Shown here piece by piece: positions 19,610 to 29,331 of a stretch of DNA of 64,000 nucleotides. The notes under the pieces are model-generated. The model ran no database searches, was not told where the DNA came from, and saw only the letters and a program-made list of their open reading frames with translations. The DNA is taken from contig NZ_RCIP01000003.1 in assembly GCF_004000275.1 (NCBI RefSeq), forward strand, positions 248,001 through 312,000. The letters are read 5' to 3'. Each line of letters begins with the position of its first letter. Within the stretch, counting starts at the first letter, position 1. Both the position numbers and the translations under genes were made by a program. Source of the stretch: Saccharospirillum alexandrii (lineage in GTDB: Bacteria > Pseudomonadota > Gammaproteobacteria > Pseudomonadales > Natronospirillaceae).

Positions 19610-20644
19610 CTACCTCAGCGGCGGGGCGTACAGTAAGCCGCCTTTGTTCCACAGCTGATTCAGCCCCCGCTCGAAGCCCAGGGTTGAATCCACACCGACA
19701 TTGCGCTCGAACACCTCGCCATAATTGCCCACCTGACGGATGATCTGATACGCCCAGTCGGCTGACAGGCCCATGGCGCGGCCGGTGTCGGCGTTTACGC
19801 CGAGCATGCGCTGGATCACGGGTTTGGGGGATTCCCGCATGGCGTCGACATTGCTCTGGTTAACGCCGTATTCCTCGGCATTGACCATGGCGTAGACCGT
19901 CCACTTGACGATGTTGTACCACTGCATGTCGTCCTGCCGAACGGCCGGCCCCAGGGGTTCCTTGGAAATAACCTCAGACAGAATGGTGACGGCCTGAGGG
20001 TTTTTGAGCCGGGTGCGCTGGGCATACAGCTGCGACAGATCGGAGGTTAAGACGTTGCACCGGCCGGCCTCGAAGCCGCGCAGCGTCTGGTCGGAAGTGG
20101 CGAAGACCACGGGCTGGTAGTTCATGCCGGTTTCCCGGAAGTAATCAGCCACATTCAATTCGCTGGTGGTGCCGCCCTGAATGCAGATCGCCGCGCCATC
20201 CAGTTCCGGTAGCCCGCTGATCCCTGAAGACTGGGTCACCATAAAACCCTGGCCATCGTAGAACACAATGCCCGCGAAGATCATGCCGAGGGTGGTGTCC
20301 CGGGCGTGGGTCCAGGTGGTGTTGCGCGACAGCATGTCCACTTCGCCGGAACTTAGGGCGTTGAACCGGTCGCTCGGCGGCAGCGGCGTGTAGCGTACTT
20401 TGCTGGCATCGCCCAGCACGGCCGCCGCAACAGCCCGGCAGACATCCACATCGAGACCGCTCCAGCGGCCTTCGGCATCGGGGTTCGAGAAGCCGGGAAT
20501 CCCGGTCGAGACACCGCAATCGAGGTAGTTTTTGCTGCGCACATCACTGAGTGTTGAGGCCTGCGACGCGGTCGCCACCAGTGTCAGCCCCGCCACAACT
20601 CCCATCATTAGGCGCCCTGCGGACGCTACTGCCTTGCTACCCAT
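19610..20644 (-). CDS. Amino-acid ABC transporter substrate-binding protein (AapJ/BztA type)
   Basis: Periplasmic binding protein for L-amino acids, 344 residues, with a signal peptide (about 1-29, ending SQAS). The segments LDCGVSTGIPGFSNPDAEG and SGEVDMLSRNTTWT are characteristic of the AapJ/BztA branch of SBP family 3. In other genomes these proteins are encoded with AapQ, AapM and AapP. Here no permease or ATPase gene is adjacent, so it is an orphan binding protein in this window. It may use a transporter encoded elsewhere. Confidence 0.92.
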   Translation of the reverse strand: MGSKAVASAGRLMMGVVAGLTLVATASQASTLSDVRSKNYLDCGVSTGIPGFSNPDAEGRWSGLDVDVCRAVAAAVLGDASKVRYTPLPPSDRFNALSSGEVDMLSRNTTWTHARDTTLGMIFAGIVFYDGQGFMVTQSSGISGLPELDGAAICIQGGTTSELNVADYFRETGMNYQPVVFATSDQTLRGFEAGRCNVLTSDLSQLYAQRTRLKNPQAVTILSEVISKEPLGPAVRQDDMQWYNIVKWTVYAMVNAEEYGVNQSNVDAMRESPKPVIQRMLGVNADTGRAMGLSADWAYQIIRQVGNYGEVFERNVGVDSTLGFERGLNQLWNKGGLLYAPPLR

Positions 20645-20786
20645 TCTAAACCCCTGCTGTCGCTACCCGTGCCCGGGGGCATCGAGTGTTTGAGCCTGGT
20701 TGACACGGCCCTTCGGTTGCCCGGTCACTCTCGCCGGACAGGCACCGGTGCAGGCTGAAGGTAACAGCCTGACCACCGCCTATCAT

Positions 20787-21629
20787 TTACTGGCTGATCG
20801 ATCCGGTCAAGGAGGGCAGATCGAGACCCAGATCCGGGCTGCGCATCGTGCCAGACCAGTTCATGCCAAGATTAGACGGCCATTCGCCGCTGCGCAGGGC
20901 TTCGAGCAAGGAGACACCCAGCCCCCCAAACCCCAGCGACACCTCGGTCGTCTGGCGCTGAGTAACGCCCGCCCCGATGTCCATTTCCGACAGCGACATT
21001 CTAGAGAGGCTGCGCCCGTCGGCTTCGATGCCCACATCGAAAGGGCCGGTTGCCAGACCAAACCGGTTTGGGTTGGTGACCACCAGGTCCAGTGCCAGCG
21101 TCAGGCTGGTGAAGCCGATGTCTTCGACCCGCCAATCAGCCAAGCTAACCTGAGGCGATTTCGGCACCGGCACGGTAAAGTCGTGCGACCAGTCGAGCTG
21201 GCGTGCGCCCAGCACGGGCACCGACAGCGTCGGTTGCAGTTTCAGTTCCAGGTTGGCTTCGCCAGCGGCGTAGGCATCACGCGCACGCTGCAACAGACCG
21301 GCGGCGGTGACGGTCCAGTCGAATTCCAGGGTGGTGGATGAGCGAGCCGCCAATCCATTCAGTGTAGGGGTGCCCAAGTCGATCCAGGGTTCGCCGTCGA
21401 GCCAGAGCTGGGCGGCAAATTCGGTGATCGGCAGTCGATAGGCGTTGGGGTTAGTCAGTTTGACCTGGCTGGAGCCGTTGACGCCGGTCCAGGTAATGCC
21501 GGTCAGCCGGGTGGACTGGTGATCAAAGCTGGGCTGACGATAGGCATCGTCCACCCCAAAACCGGCACAACCGCTGAGTATGAAGGCGGTGGCAACCAGG
21601 CCACCCAGACTTAACCATTGCTGACGCAT
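20787..21629 (-). CDS. LEA14-like (WHy/LEA type 2) lipoprotein
   Basis: Lipoprotein of 280 residues from the ATG at 21629; the frame extends to 21662. The lipobox ILSGC follows a short hydrophobic helix. Two water-stress WHy/LEA2-like beta domains follow, each marked by an Asn-Pro-Asn turn: KLTNPNAYRLPI and VVTNPNRFGL. Such proteins are linked to desiccation or envelope stress in some bacteria, but the biochemical role is unknown. It lies 72 bp downstream of the epimerase gene, possibly at the end of that operon. Confidence 0.75.
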   Translation of the reverse strand: MRQQWLSLGGLVATAFILSGCAGFGVDDAYRQPSFDHQSTRLTGITWTGVNGSSQVKLTNPNAYRLPITEFAAQLWLDGEPWIDLGTPTLNGLAARSSTTLEFDWTVTAAGLLQRARDAYAAGEANLELKLQPTLSVPVLGARQLDWSHDFTVPVPKSPQVSLADWRVEDIGFTSLTLALDLVVTNPNRFGLATGPFDVGIEADGRSLSRMSLSEMDIGAGVTQRQTTEVSLGFGGLGVSLLEALRSGEWPSNLGMNWSGTMRSPDLGLDLPSLTGSISQ

Positions 21630-21700
21630 AGTGTCGATTCCATTAACTTGAGAAAGCTCCACTCTACTGGATATGACCTGTAAGGTCGCGCCTCAGACGA

Positions 21701-22876
21701 TCAATTTTCAATAACCCGCAAAACCTCCAGGCACGCACACAACGTGTGGTAATCACACTTGGCACCGGCGGCGCTCTTCTCGTTCGAGACTTTGCGGTTA
21801 TCCCGGTACAGCACCCGGAACCAGGCACCGAAGTCATGGTCGACAAAGTGATCCCAGCTGTATTGCCACAGCTGCTGGTAACAGTCGCGGTAGCGTTCGT
21901 CACCGGTGGCCTGCAATAACAGCGCGGCGGCGGCAAAGCTTTCGGCCTGTACCCAGAAGTATTTGTCGTCATCACACCATTGACCCTGGGAATCAAAGCC
22001 ATAGACCAAGCCGCCGTATTCGGCATCCCAACTGCTTTGCCAGGCGCGGTCGAACAGGCTTTTTGCACGTTCAATATAGCGCGGTTGCGGGTCGTGGCGG
22101 TGCAACATCAGCAGCAGCTTGGTCCACTCGGTCTGATGGCCGGGCTGGAAGCCCCAGGGGCGGTAGAGGTTTTTCGGGTCGTCTTTGTTGTAGTCCCAAT
22201 CGATGCTGAAGTCGGTTGTGTAGTGTTCCCAGATCAGCCCATCGGTGAGGTCGGCCTGGCGGAAGGCGATGTTGTTGGCGAGGGTTGTGGCGCGTTCGAG
22301 AAAGCGTGTGTCCTGGCTGGCTTCATAGGCGGCAATCATGGCTTCGCACAGGTGCATGTTCGAGTTCTGGCCGCGGTAGTCGCTAAGCACGCAGTCGGCA
22401 CTGAGTTCGTCGGCATAGAGGCCGTGCTCAGCTTGCCAGAAGCGTTGTTCGAGCAAATCGTAGGTGCGATGCAGTGGCTCGGTATTGCCAATGACGCCGG
22501 CTTTCAGACAGGCGGAATAGGCGAGCAATACGAAGGCATAACCGTAGGCTTGCTGAGTCAGGTCTTCGGGTTCATGGTCACGCAGGGTCCAGGCGTACAG
22601 GCCTTCTTCTTCGCGCCAGTGCACCTGTTCGACATAATCCAGACCACGGCGAGCGCGAATGCGATACTCCTCTAGGTCGAAATGCAGACCCGCCAGGGCG
22701 TAGTTCACCACCAGGCGGGTGCTGCTGACCAGCTGGCGAAAGCCGGGGTCAAACACATCGCCGTTGTCATAGTAATTATGAAAGAAACCACCGCTCGGGT
22801 CGTCGACTCTCGGGTCGTAAAACGCCAGTATCGACTGACAATGCTGATTCAGAAAATCACGATCATAAAAGTTCAC
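21701..22876 (-). CDS. AGE-family sugar epimerase/isomerase (mannose isomerase-like)
   Basis: N-acylglucosamine 2-epimerase superfamily (alpha/alpha-six barrel), 391 residues, a normal length. Likely catalytic His residues sit in FQPGHQTEWTKLLL and in KCDYHTLCACLEVL. The family contains GlcNAc 2-epimerase, mannose/fructose isomerase (YihS type) and cellobiose 2-epimerase. Because the gene shares an operon with a beta-mannosidase, D-mannose to D-fructose isomerisation or epimerisation of mannobiose is the best guess. The start is GTG at 22876 with a GAGGA site. Confidence 0.87.
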   Translation of the reverse strand: MNFYDRDFLNQHCQSILAFYDPRVDDPSGGFFHNYYDNGDVFDPGFRQLVSSTRLVVNYALAGLHFDLEEYRIRARRGLDYVEQVHWREEEGLYAWTLRDHEPEDLTQQAYGYAFVLLAYSACLKAGVIGNTEPLHRTYDLLEQRFWQAEHGLYADELSADCVLSDYRGQNSNMHLCEAMIAAYEASQDTRFLERATTLANNIAFRQADLTDGLIWEHYTTDFSIDWDYNKDDPKNLYRPWGFQPGHQTEWTKLLLMLHRHDPQPRYIERAKSLFDRAWQSSWDAEYGGLVYGFDSQGQWCDDDKYFWVQAESFAAAALLLQATGDERYRDCYQQLWQYSWDHFVDHDFGAWFRVLYRDNRKVSNEKSAAGAKCDYHTLCACLEVLRVIEN

Positions 22877-22984
22877 AGAGCGGTCCTCTTTCTCATTTGG
22901 TTGCTTTGGCTATGTCGCATCAAAACCGCATCGCATGCCGGTGCTAGTCTCCTGAGCGATTGCTGAACCTTGAAACGGTGAAAA

Positions 22985-24004
22985 TTAACGCTCAATAAAA
23001 TCCGCTTTCTCAATGATTTGCAACTCACGGACCGGTTTTCTCTGGTCGATATGGTCCAGCAGCAAACTCACCAATTGCCGTCCGACTTTGTGCAGATCCT
23101 GATGAAAACCACTCACCGGTGTGCGGAAGTACTCGGGCAGAGGTGAGGTTTCCAGCGTGACCAGATCGCAATCGGTACCGACGACCCGGCCGCTGTCGTG
23201 CAAGCCGGCCAGTACGCCCATGGCGGCGATTTCGGTGCCGCAGATGATGCCATCGGGTTGCCAGTCACTGTGTAGCCACTGCCGGGTTTGAGCGCGGTAG
23301 TCGGTTGCCTTCGCTTCGATCAGCAATTGCCGGTGTTCATTGAAGTCGAGGCCGGCTTCCAGCAGGGCACGCTGAAAACCGACCTTGCGATGCCAGCCAT
23401 AGAGGAAATGCTGCGGCGGTGTCAGCATCACCAGTTTGCGGCGACCGCGTTCGAGCAGGTAGCGGGCGGCGCGGTAGCCGAAGTCGATGTTGTCGGTATC
23501 GTAATAGGGGTGCTGAATCGACAGTTCAGTACGGCCGAAAGTGACCAGAGGCAGGTTCATCGAGTGCAGGTATTTCACCCGCTCGTCTTCGCTGCGGGTG
23601 ATGTTCAGAATCACGCCGTCGGCCAGGCCGTGTTCGGCAATGTAGCGTACCGGCTCCAGCGCTTCCTGGTCCGGACGGCCGGGGATGATCGTCAGGTGAT
23701 AAGGGGTGTCAGCCAGCCCAGCGGTCAGCCCTTCGATCAGCGGCAGCGTGCCCAGGTCGCCAACAATTTCGCCCGGCTTGATCACCGGCATGACCAGGGC
23801 GATAACGTGGGTCTTGCCCGTTTTCAGGCCAATACCTGAATGGTTGGGCCGGTAGCCCAGCTCTGCGGCTGCGGCTTTCACCCGTGCGATGGTTTCGGGT
23901 TTCACTTCGGCACCGCCCTTTAAGGCGCGAGACACGGTGGACACCGATAAATCGAGGTACCGGGCCAGCGTCTTGAGCGTTGCTCTGGGTTTATCTGGCG
24001 TCAT
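22985..24004 (-). CDS. LacI-family transcriptional regulator
   Basis: DNA-binding repressor, 339 residues. The N-terminal helix-turn-helix and hinge run ATLKTLARYLDLSVSTVSRA and then ELGYRPN, followed by a periplasmic-binding-protein-like sugar sensor. It sits between the GH2 beta-mannosidase (27 bp upstream) and the AGE-family gene (108 bp downstream), all on one strand. It probably represses its own operon until a mannose-type ligand binds. Candidate operators lie at 26570-26705. Confidence 0.93.
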   Translation of the reverse strand: MTPDKPRATLKTLARYLDLSVSTVSRALKGGAEVKPETIARVKAAAAELGYRPNHSGIGLKTGKTHVIALVMPVIKPGEIVGDLGTLPLIEGLTAGLADTPYHLTIIPGRPDQEALEPVRYIAEHGLADGVILNITRSEDERVKYLHSMNLPLVTFGRTELSIQHPYYDTDNIDFGYRAARYLLERGRRKLVMLTPPQHFLYGWHRKVGFQRALLEAGLDFNEHRQLLIEAKATDYRAQTRQWLHSDWQPDGIICGTEIAAMGVLAGLHDSGRVVGTDCDLVTLETSPLPEYFRTPVSGFHQDLHKVGRQLVSLLLDHIDQRKPVRELQIIEKADFIER

Positions 24005-24031
24005 GGCGCCCTTCCTCTACTGGAACACCCG

Positions 24032-26518
24032 TCATTTCAACCGCACCATGGTGCCCATGGTTTCCCGGTAGCTTGCTGCCAGGTGATAAACCGCCAGTTC
24101 ATCCCGACCCAATGGCTGACCTTGCCAGCGAAGGGTTTTGGTCTCGCCAGGCAGCAGGGTGAAGCTGTTATCACTCCAACGGCCGGTGCCGGGGCTGTCG
24201 AGGGTAACATAGTGCGCTGGCACGTCGGTTCTCAAGGTAACCCAGAGACCTTCCGCATCTTTACCGGTCTCAATCGCCAGCATTGCCTGTGGCAAGTCGA
24301 GGTGCTTCCACACCGCGAAGTAAGTGGTGGCGTCGCACTCGCCTTTGATAACGGGAATCGCAATTGCGCTGGTTATTTGCTCAAGTTCATAGTCGCCGCG
24401 GGCGACGGCAAAGGTTTCGGTGGGGTCTTCGGCGGTTACTTCTGCCAGGCACAGGCTTTCCCCGGCTTCCAGTCGCTGGTTGATCGGCGTTGTTTGCACG
24501 ACTTTCCCGTCTAGCCCGATGATTTGCCACTGGCCACTCAGCCGGGCTGGTACGGGTAAGTCGTTCACGGCAACCAGTTGCTGCGTCGCACCTTCGCCGA
24601 TCCAGAACCATTGCACCGGCTGGTAAAACCGCCGGGCGTGGTAGTGCATCTGCTTCCAGCCGCCACCGTATTCCAGGCTGCTCCAGGAGGCCACTGGCCA
24701 ATTGTCGTTTAGCTGCCAGTAGAGAGTACCCATGCAATGCGGGCGCAAGGTGCGCCAGTATTCGATGGCGGTTTTCATCGCAATGGCCTGTTGCACCTGG
24801 CTTAAATACAGGAACTGGTCGAAGCCCATCGGGAAACGAAAATAGCGGGTGAACATCTCGACGATCTTGGCGTTGCCGGCCGGGTTTTTCTGATGCACTT
24901 CCATTACCGGGCTGGTGACATTGCGGTCACCGGGTTCGGTAAACGATTCGATAACGCCTTTCGACGGGAATGACTGATAGCCAAATTCGCTGCAGAAACG
25001 CGGTTTAATGTCGTAGTAGGCGGAAAAGGATTTGCCCGAATGCCAGACATCCCAGTAATGGATGTCGCCTTTGTTGTCATCGTGCCAGGCGTCGCCAAAA
25101 TCCAGTTCACCGTTGCAGGGTGAACTGGGCCAGAACACCCGGCTCGGGTCGCCATGTTGCACGGTGTCGTCCAGCACCCGATTCAGTCGGTCGTAATTAA
25201 CCAGATACTTTTCGCGGTTGTTGCGTGACGTTTCATACCAGTTAATGGCGCCGATCACTTCGTTGTCGCCACACCAGATCGCGATACAGCCGTGACTTTG
25301 CAAGCGCCGAATCTGCCAGTCGACTTCGGGCGTAACGTCGTCCAGAAAGGCGGGGGTGCTCGGGTACAACGAGCAGGCGAACATCAGGTCCTGCCACACC
25401 AGCAACCCGAGGCGTTCGCAGGTTGCATAAAAAGCATCATGTTCGTACAGGCCGCCGCCCCAGACCCGGATCATGTTGAAATGCGCCGCCGCAGAGGCTT
25501 CGAGCAGATGCTGATAGCGCTCGGGTGTGTGTCGTGCTGGGAAGGCATCGGCCGGTATCCAGTTGGCGCCTTTGGCGAAGATTTCGACGCCGTTGACCAC
25601 GACCACCATGCGGTTACCCGCTTCGTCGGCACTCAGATCCCAGTACAGATCTCGCAGGCCGATGTCGCGTTGCCAAAGCTGGCCGTCCAGTTCGACGGCT
25701 AACCGATACAGAGGCTGATCACCATAGCCATTAGGCCACCAGAGCGATGGGTTGGTCACGATCAATTCGGCTACGCCCTGGGTCTGGCCCGGCACCAGGG
25801 TTAATTCAACCGGTTCCGCGCCGGGCAGCCCCAGGTGAATACGCTGCTCGGTTTGCGCGGCACCAATCGTATCGACCGTGACCGCCAACCGTGCCTCGCC
25901 GGGCTGGTGATGCTGGGTAACCCGAACCGTATCCAGCAATCGATCTGAATGGACCTGAATCAGCGGCGCTGTATAGAGCCCGGTCGACATCAGACAGATG
26001 CCCCAGTCCCAGCCGGCATCGCACTGGGTTTTACGCACCGTGTTCATGTGCGGTATCTGATTATTCGATTCGCTGTAGGGTACCGGGAACGGCAGCTGGG
26101 CCGCCCGCTCGGCACCGAGCTGGGCCGCATCGTGCAGGGTTATACGCAGACGGTTTTCGCCAACCCGGGCCTGGGGTGAGATGTTCAAATAAAACCGCCG
26201 AAACAGGTTCGACAGCGTCGCTACCGGCTCATCGTTCAGCGTAATGGTGGCGTGAGTGTCCAGATACTCCAGCTGCAGCGTGATATCCCGGGCAAGATCA
26301 GCCTTGCTCAAGTCGAAGCTGCGTTCCAGCACCCAACGTTGCTGATGCACCCATTGCACCCGGGCCTCGTTATCCCGATAGAACGGGTCAGGCAGGTCAC
26401 CGGCCTGCAACAGCACATGGTGCACATCGACCGGAATCTTAACGTCGTAGCAATGCCGCGGTGTGTCTTCGCGAAACAGTTGCCACCGATCATCGAGGCT
26501 TAGGGTAGTGGTGGGCAC
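24032..26518 (-). CDS. GH2 beta-mannosidase
   Basis: Exo-acting glycoside hydrolase of family 2, 828 residues, releasing mannose from beta-1,4-manno-oligosaccharides. The predicted acid/base is Glu420 in [12 protein letters not shown], and the predicted nucleophile is Glu511 in [12 protein letters not shown]. The N-terminal jelly-roll and immunoglobulin-like domains precede the TIM barrel. There is no signal peptide, so it acts in the cytoplasm on imported oligosaccharides. The start is GTG at 26518 with a GGAGA site. It is the first gene of the operon with lacI and the AGE-family epimerase. Confidence 0.92.
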   Translation of the reverse strand: MPTTTLSLDDRWQLFREDTPRHCYDVKIPVDVHHVLLQAGDLPDPFYRDNEARVQWVHQQRWVLERSFDLSKADLARDITLQLEYLDTHATITLNDEPVATLSNLFRRFYLNISPQARVGENRLRITLHDAAQLGAERAAQLPFPVPYSESNNQIPHMNTVRKTQCDAGWDWGICLMSTGLYTAPLIQVHSDRLLDTVRVTQHHQPGEARLAVTVDTIGAAQTEQRIHLGLPGAEPVELTLVPGQTQGVAELIVTNPSLWWPNGYGDQPLYRLAVELDGQLWQRDIGLRDLYWDLSADEAGNRMVVVVNGVEIFAKGANWIPADAFPARHTPERYQHLLEASAAAHFNMIRVWGGGLYEHDAFYATCERLGLLVWQDLMFACSLYPSTPAFLDDVTPEVDWQIRRLQSHGCIAIWCGDNEVIGAINWYETSRNNREKYLVNYDRLNRVLDDTVQHGDPSRVFWPSSPCNGELDFGDAWHDDNKGDIHYWDVWHSGKSFSAYYDIKPRFCSEFGYQSFPSKGVIESFTEPGDRNVTSPVMEVHQKNPAGNAKIVEMFTRYFRFPMGFDQFLYLSQVQQAIAMKTAIEYWRTLRPHCMGTLYWQLNDNWPVASWSSLEYGGGWKQMHYHARRFYQPVQWFWIGEGATQQLVAVNDLPVPARLSGQWQIIGLDGKVVQTTPINQRLEAGESLCLAEVTAEDPTETFAVARGDYELEQITSAIAIPVIKGECDATTYFAVWKHLDLPQAMLAIETGKDAEGLWVTLRTDVPAHYVTLDSPGTGRWSDNSFTLLPGETKTLRWQGQPLGRDELAVYHLAASYRETMGTMVRLK

Positions 26519-26569
26519 TGGCTGTCTCCGGTTGAGCTGAACCCGTCATTCTACCCAGGCGCCAACCAA

Positions 26570-26705
26570 AATAACAACGTTACGATTTTTAGGCCAGCCT
26601 GCGAGCGTAATCCAGGTGATTCTCTATGACTAACCAGATATTCGCCGACATTAACGTCATTTAATCAACCATTCTGACTCACAAAAACGATCATAACGTT
26701 GCAAC
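26570..26705. promoter_or_regulatory. Candidate LacI-type operator pair upstream of the mannosidase operon
   Basis: Two AACGTT palindromes lie upstream of the GH2 start. One is at 26576-26581 (context AACAACGTTACG), the other at 26695-26700 (context CATAACGTTGCAAC), 119 bp apart. Their flanks are partly inverted copies of each other. LacI-family operators typically have a central CG with two-fold symmetry. The assignment is tentative and rests on position and symmetry alone. Confidence 0.3.
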
Positions 26706-26901
26706 TTTATCAACATTGGAACAGCGAATGATCGTCAGCGACGCGGTTTCACGACGAAACCGATGCACCGTGAAGCAGTACTCACTACCGAAACTGTGAT
26801 GACCATCATGTAACTGAACCCGGGTGCTTCCCACAACTACCAGCCCCTCTATAGAATCGCCCTTCCTGAAAGGACTGAACCATCAACATGGAGCACACAT
26901 C

Positions 26902-28725
26902 GTGTATAAAGTGATTCCCCTGATCGTCCTGTGTCTGGCGTTATTTGGCTGCAACAGCAGCGGTTCCAGTGATTCCGGCTCAGACGCTGCTTTTGAACCA
27001 ACCACCGTCGAACTTGAACAATTGACACTGCTCGATGTCACTGGCCGGCCTCTGGCGAATGTCTCGTTTTCTATCGATGCCGATACCGCCGAACGGTCCG
27101 CCAATACGCTCTCCGGCGGGGTTTACACTACCGACGCCACAGGCTCGGTCGCCATACCGTTTCTGGGCACAGGCAACTATACACTCAGCATCGACATCGA
27201 AGGCGATGACACGGCACTCAGCGTTAAAGTCGGCATCAACAACACCAATCCGGTTGCCGTGATTGCGATGCCGGTCTTGCTCGAAGAGGACAACACCCTT
27301 ACCCCGGTGGGAGACAAAGGGTTCTTTGCGTCGTTCAACGGCATCATTTACGACAGCAAGGGTCCTGTTGAAGGTGCCCAGATAGAACTCTCGGCAGGCG
27401 CCGCCACTAACGGGGCCATCGCGACCGCCATCAGCGACGAAAACGGGCATTACAGTCTGATCGTCAACGTCGGCCAGGCCATCGTGCCGTCGCTCGGTAA
27501 CGTAGTCTGGCGCGTAACGCACGACGACTTTTCACCACTGGTCATCACCAACCTGGATATCCTGGGTACTGGCGCGGTCACCGGCTTCAACCATGTCCTG
27601 GTAGAAGGCAGCGCGTCTGCTGAGGTCCTGTATCAGGAAACCTTCAGCCAAACAGGCTCCAATGCCGTCTGCGGCGCCTGGACAAGCGACACTGTTGATG
27701 GCGGAGTACTAAATTTGTGGCACAGCCATGCCGCAAACCAGGGCCTTCGCAACCAGGCTCTCGAGGATAACCTGGTCAAACTGGCACCCGATGATCAAAG
27801 TGACGGCGCCATTCCAAATCCAGAGACTACCCGGGCGTGCTGGTATGGTCAGCCAGGTGATGCCCCGGCGACCGGGCAAGGCAATTTCATCGGAACCGCT
27901 GAAGAAACCGGAGGTGGAGTCACCCTTGATGGCGGCACGTCGGACGAACCCAATGCAGGCGCCATTGTTTCACCGCTGATTGATCTGACCTCAGCCAGCG
28001 GCCCATTGTCGGTGACCTTCCGTAACTGGTGGGAGATAGAATCGGTTAACCCCAACAACGAAGGGTTTGATCTGATGTCCGTTCAGATCCGCACCGATGG
28101 TGGCGATACCTGGACCACCCTGGCCAGACTCAACCCGCTGTCGGACCCGGTGGGTCAGGCAGACCGAGCACCATTGCCCTACAGTAACCGCGGCTACAAC
28201 AAAGCCCCAGCGTGGCTGTGGCAAGAGCCTATCGACATCAGCGAATTCGCCGGTGAACAGATACAACTCCGCTTGGCATTCGATACGGTCGATGAACTCT
28301 ACAACGGCTTTCGTGGCTGGCAGGTGGATGAAGTGCGCATCATCAACCAGGCCGGCAGCTTCCCCCGCTGGGCGGGTAGCGATGACGATTACACGGACGA
28401 CGAGGGCGACCTTCAACTCAGCGACATCAGCCCGGTTCAAAGCCTGCCTTTGGCAATTGGGGAAGACTACAGCTTTAGTGTTACCGCGGAATTCTCTGGC
28501 GATGCAGAGAACGTTCAATTGCAGATGTCCTACATCAGCTTTACAGACTTGATCAATGCCGAGGAGCCGACCCTGCTCGCGGAGTTAGCGCCAGGCATCA
28601 CTAGCGGCACCCTAACCAGTGCACCAACGTCGGCGGAGGATGACCTGTTCATCATTTTGATCGAGGTTATTGATGACCAGGGAACTGAGCTGGCATCCGA
28701 GTCTGTTTCCTACGGTGCTTTCTGA
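26902..28725 (+). CDS. Large multidomain lipoprotein of unknown function
   Basis: Surface-anchored lipoprotein, 607 residues from a GTG at 26902 that has GGAG 8-9 nt upstream; the frame itself opens at 26824. The lipobox LALFGC gives an acylated Cys17, followed by a Ser/Gly/Asp linker. Two beta-sandwich segments follow (about 40-110 and 125-225); the second resembles a carboxypeptidase-regulatory-like domain (AQIELSAGAATNGAI...ISDENGHYSLIV). A MAM/jelly-roll-like domain (about 230-485) ends in GWQVDEVRIINQ, and a C-terminal Ig-like domain closes the protein. No catalytic signature is visible. A binding or adhesive role is plausible but unproven. Confidence 0.75.
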   Translation: MYKVIPLIVLCLALFGCNSSGSSDSGSDAAFEPTTVELEQLTLLDVTGRPLANVSFSIDADTAERSANTLSGGVYTTDATGSVAIPFLGTGNYTLSIDIEGDDTALSVKVGINNTNPVAVIAMPVLLEEDNTLTPVGDKGFFASFNGIIYDSKGPVEGAQIELSAGAATNGAIATAISDENGHYSLIVNVGQAIVPSLGNVVWRVTHDDFSPLVITNLDILGTGAVTGFNHVLVEGSASAEVLYQETFSQTGSNAVCGAWTSDTVDGGVLNLWHSHAANQGLRNQALEDNLVKLAPDDQSDGAIPNPETTRACWYGQPGDAPATGQGNFIGTAEETGGGVTLDGGTSDEPNAGAIVSPLIDLTSASGPLSVTFRNWWEIESVNPNNEGFDLMSVQIRTDGGDTWTTLARLNPLSDPVGQADRAPLPYSNRGYNKAPAWLWQEPIDISEFAGEQIQLRLAFDTVDELYNGFRGWQVDEVRIINQAGSFPRWAGSDDDYTDDEGDLQLSDISPVQSLPLAIGEDYSFSVTAEFSGDAENVQLQMSYISFTDLINAEEPTLLAELAPGITSGTLTSAPTSAEDDLFIILIEVIDDQGTELASESVSYGAF

Positions 28726-28734
28726 CTCCGCTTA

Positions 28735-28770
28735 GCCTCTTTCCCGGCCTAGCCGGGCAGGGAAAGAGGC
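28735..28770. terminator. Stem-loop between convergent genes
   Basis: A perfect 11-bp inverted repeat, GCCTCTTTCCC (28735-28745) and GGGAAAGAGGC (28760-28770), with a smaller GGC/GCC pairing in the loop. It lies 9 bp after the plus-strand lipoprotein stop and 17 bp before the end of the minus-strand VOC gene. It lacks a U-run on either strand, so its role as a bidirectional terminator is likely but not certain. Confidence 0.6.
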
Positions 28771-28787
28771 ACGCGGTCAGTGTTGCC

Positions 28788-29144
28788 TCAAAGGGGCTCT
28801 GACCATACCGCAAATTCATTGCCACTGGGGTCGGTGAAATGAAAGCGCCGGCCACCGGGGAAGTCGAAAATGTCCTGCACGATGGTGCCACCGGCCGCTT
28901 TGACCTGCGCCAGTGTGTCCGCCAAAGCAGCGCTGTATAGCACCACCAAAACACTGCCGTTGGCGGTTGTTGACACCTGTTCGGACTTGAAAAAACCACC
29001 ATCGAGCCCTGCATTTTCAAGGGCGACGTAGTCGGGCCCGTAATCCACAAAGGACCACCCGAACGCCGCTGCGAAAAAGCGCTTCGTGGCTTCGATGTCA
29101 CGCGAGGGCATTTCGAGGTAATTGATCTTTCCGGTCGCTTTCAT
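28788..29144 (-). CDS. VOC (glyoxalase/bleomycin-resistance) family protein
   Basis: Small vicinal-oxygen-chelate fold protein, 118 residues. It begins MKATGKINYLEMPSRDIEA and ends in GRRFHFTDPSGNEFAVWSE, the typical C-terminal beta-strand carrying a metal-ligand Glu. The longer open frame to 29345 has no support; the ATG at 29144 has a GGGAG site 7 nt upstream. Members detoxify aldehydes or bind antibiotics, and the ligand here is unknown. It is divergent from the MDR reductase gene at 29332. Confidence 0.85.
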   Translation of the reverse strand: MKATGKINYLEMPSRDIEATKRFFAAAFGWSFVDYGPDYVALENAGLDGGFFKSEQVSTTANGSVLVVLYSAALADTLAQVKAAGGTIVQDIFDFPGGRRFHFTDPSGNEFAVWSEPL

Positions 29145-29331
29145 AGCGTTCTCCCTAACTGTGCTTGGCATGGTAAAACCAGCACTACGAGACCACTTTT
29201 GCAGAGCCCTGTCAACCAGTAGTTTATACAGTGATTTATTCCTCCCTGCCGACGGCGTATCGTGACTTTTGACAGATCTCCCAGCTTTAGAACCGGCTAT
29301 CCTTGAACCAGGTACCCCTGCAAGGATGACG

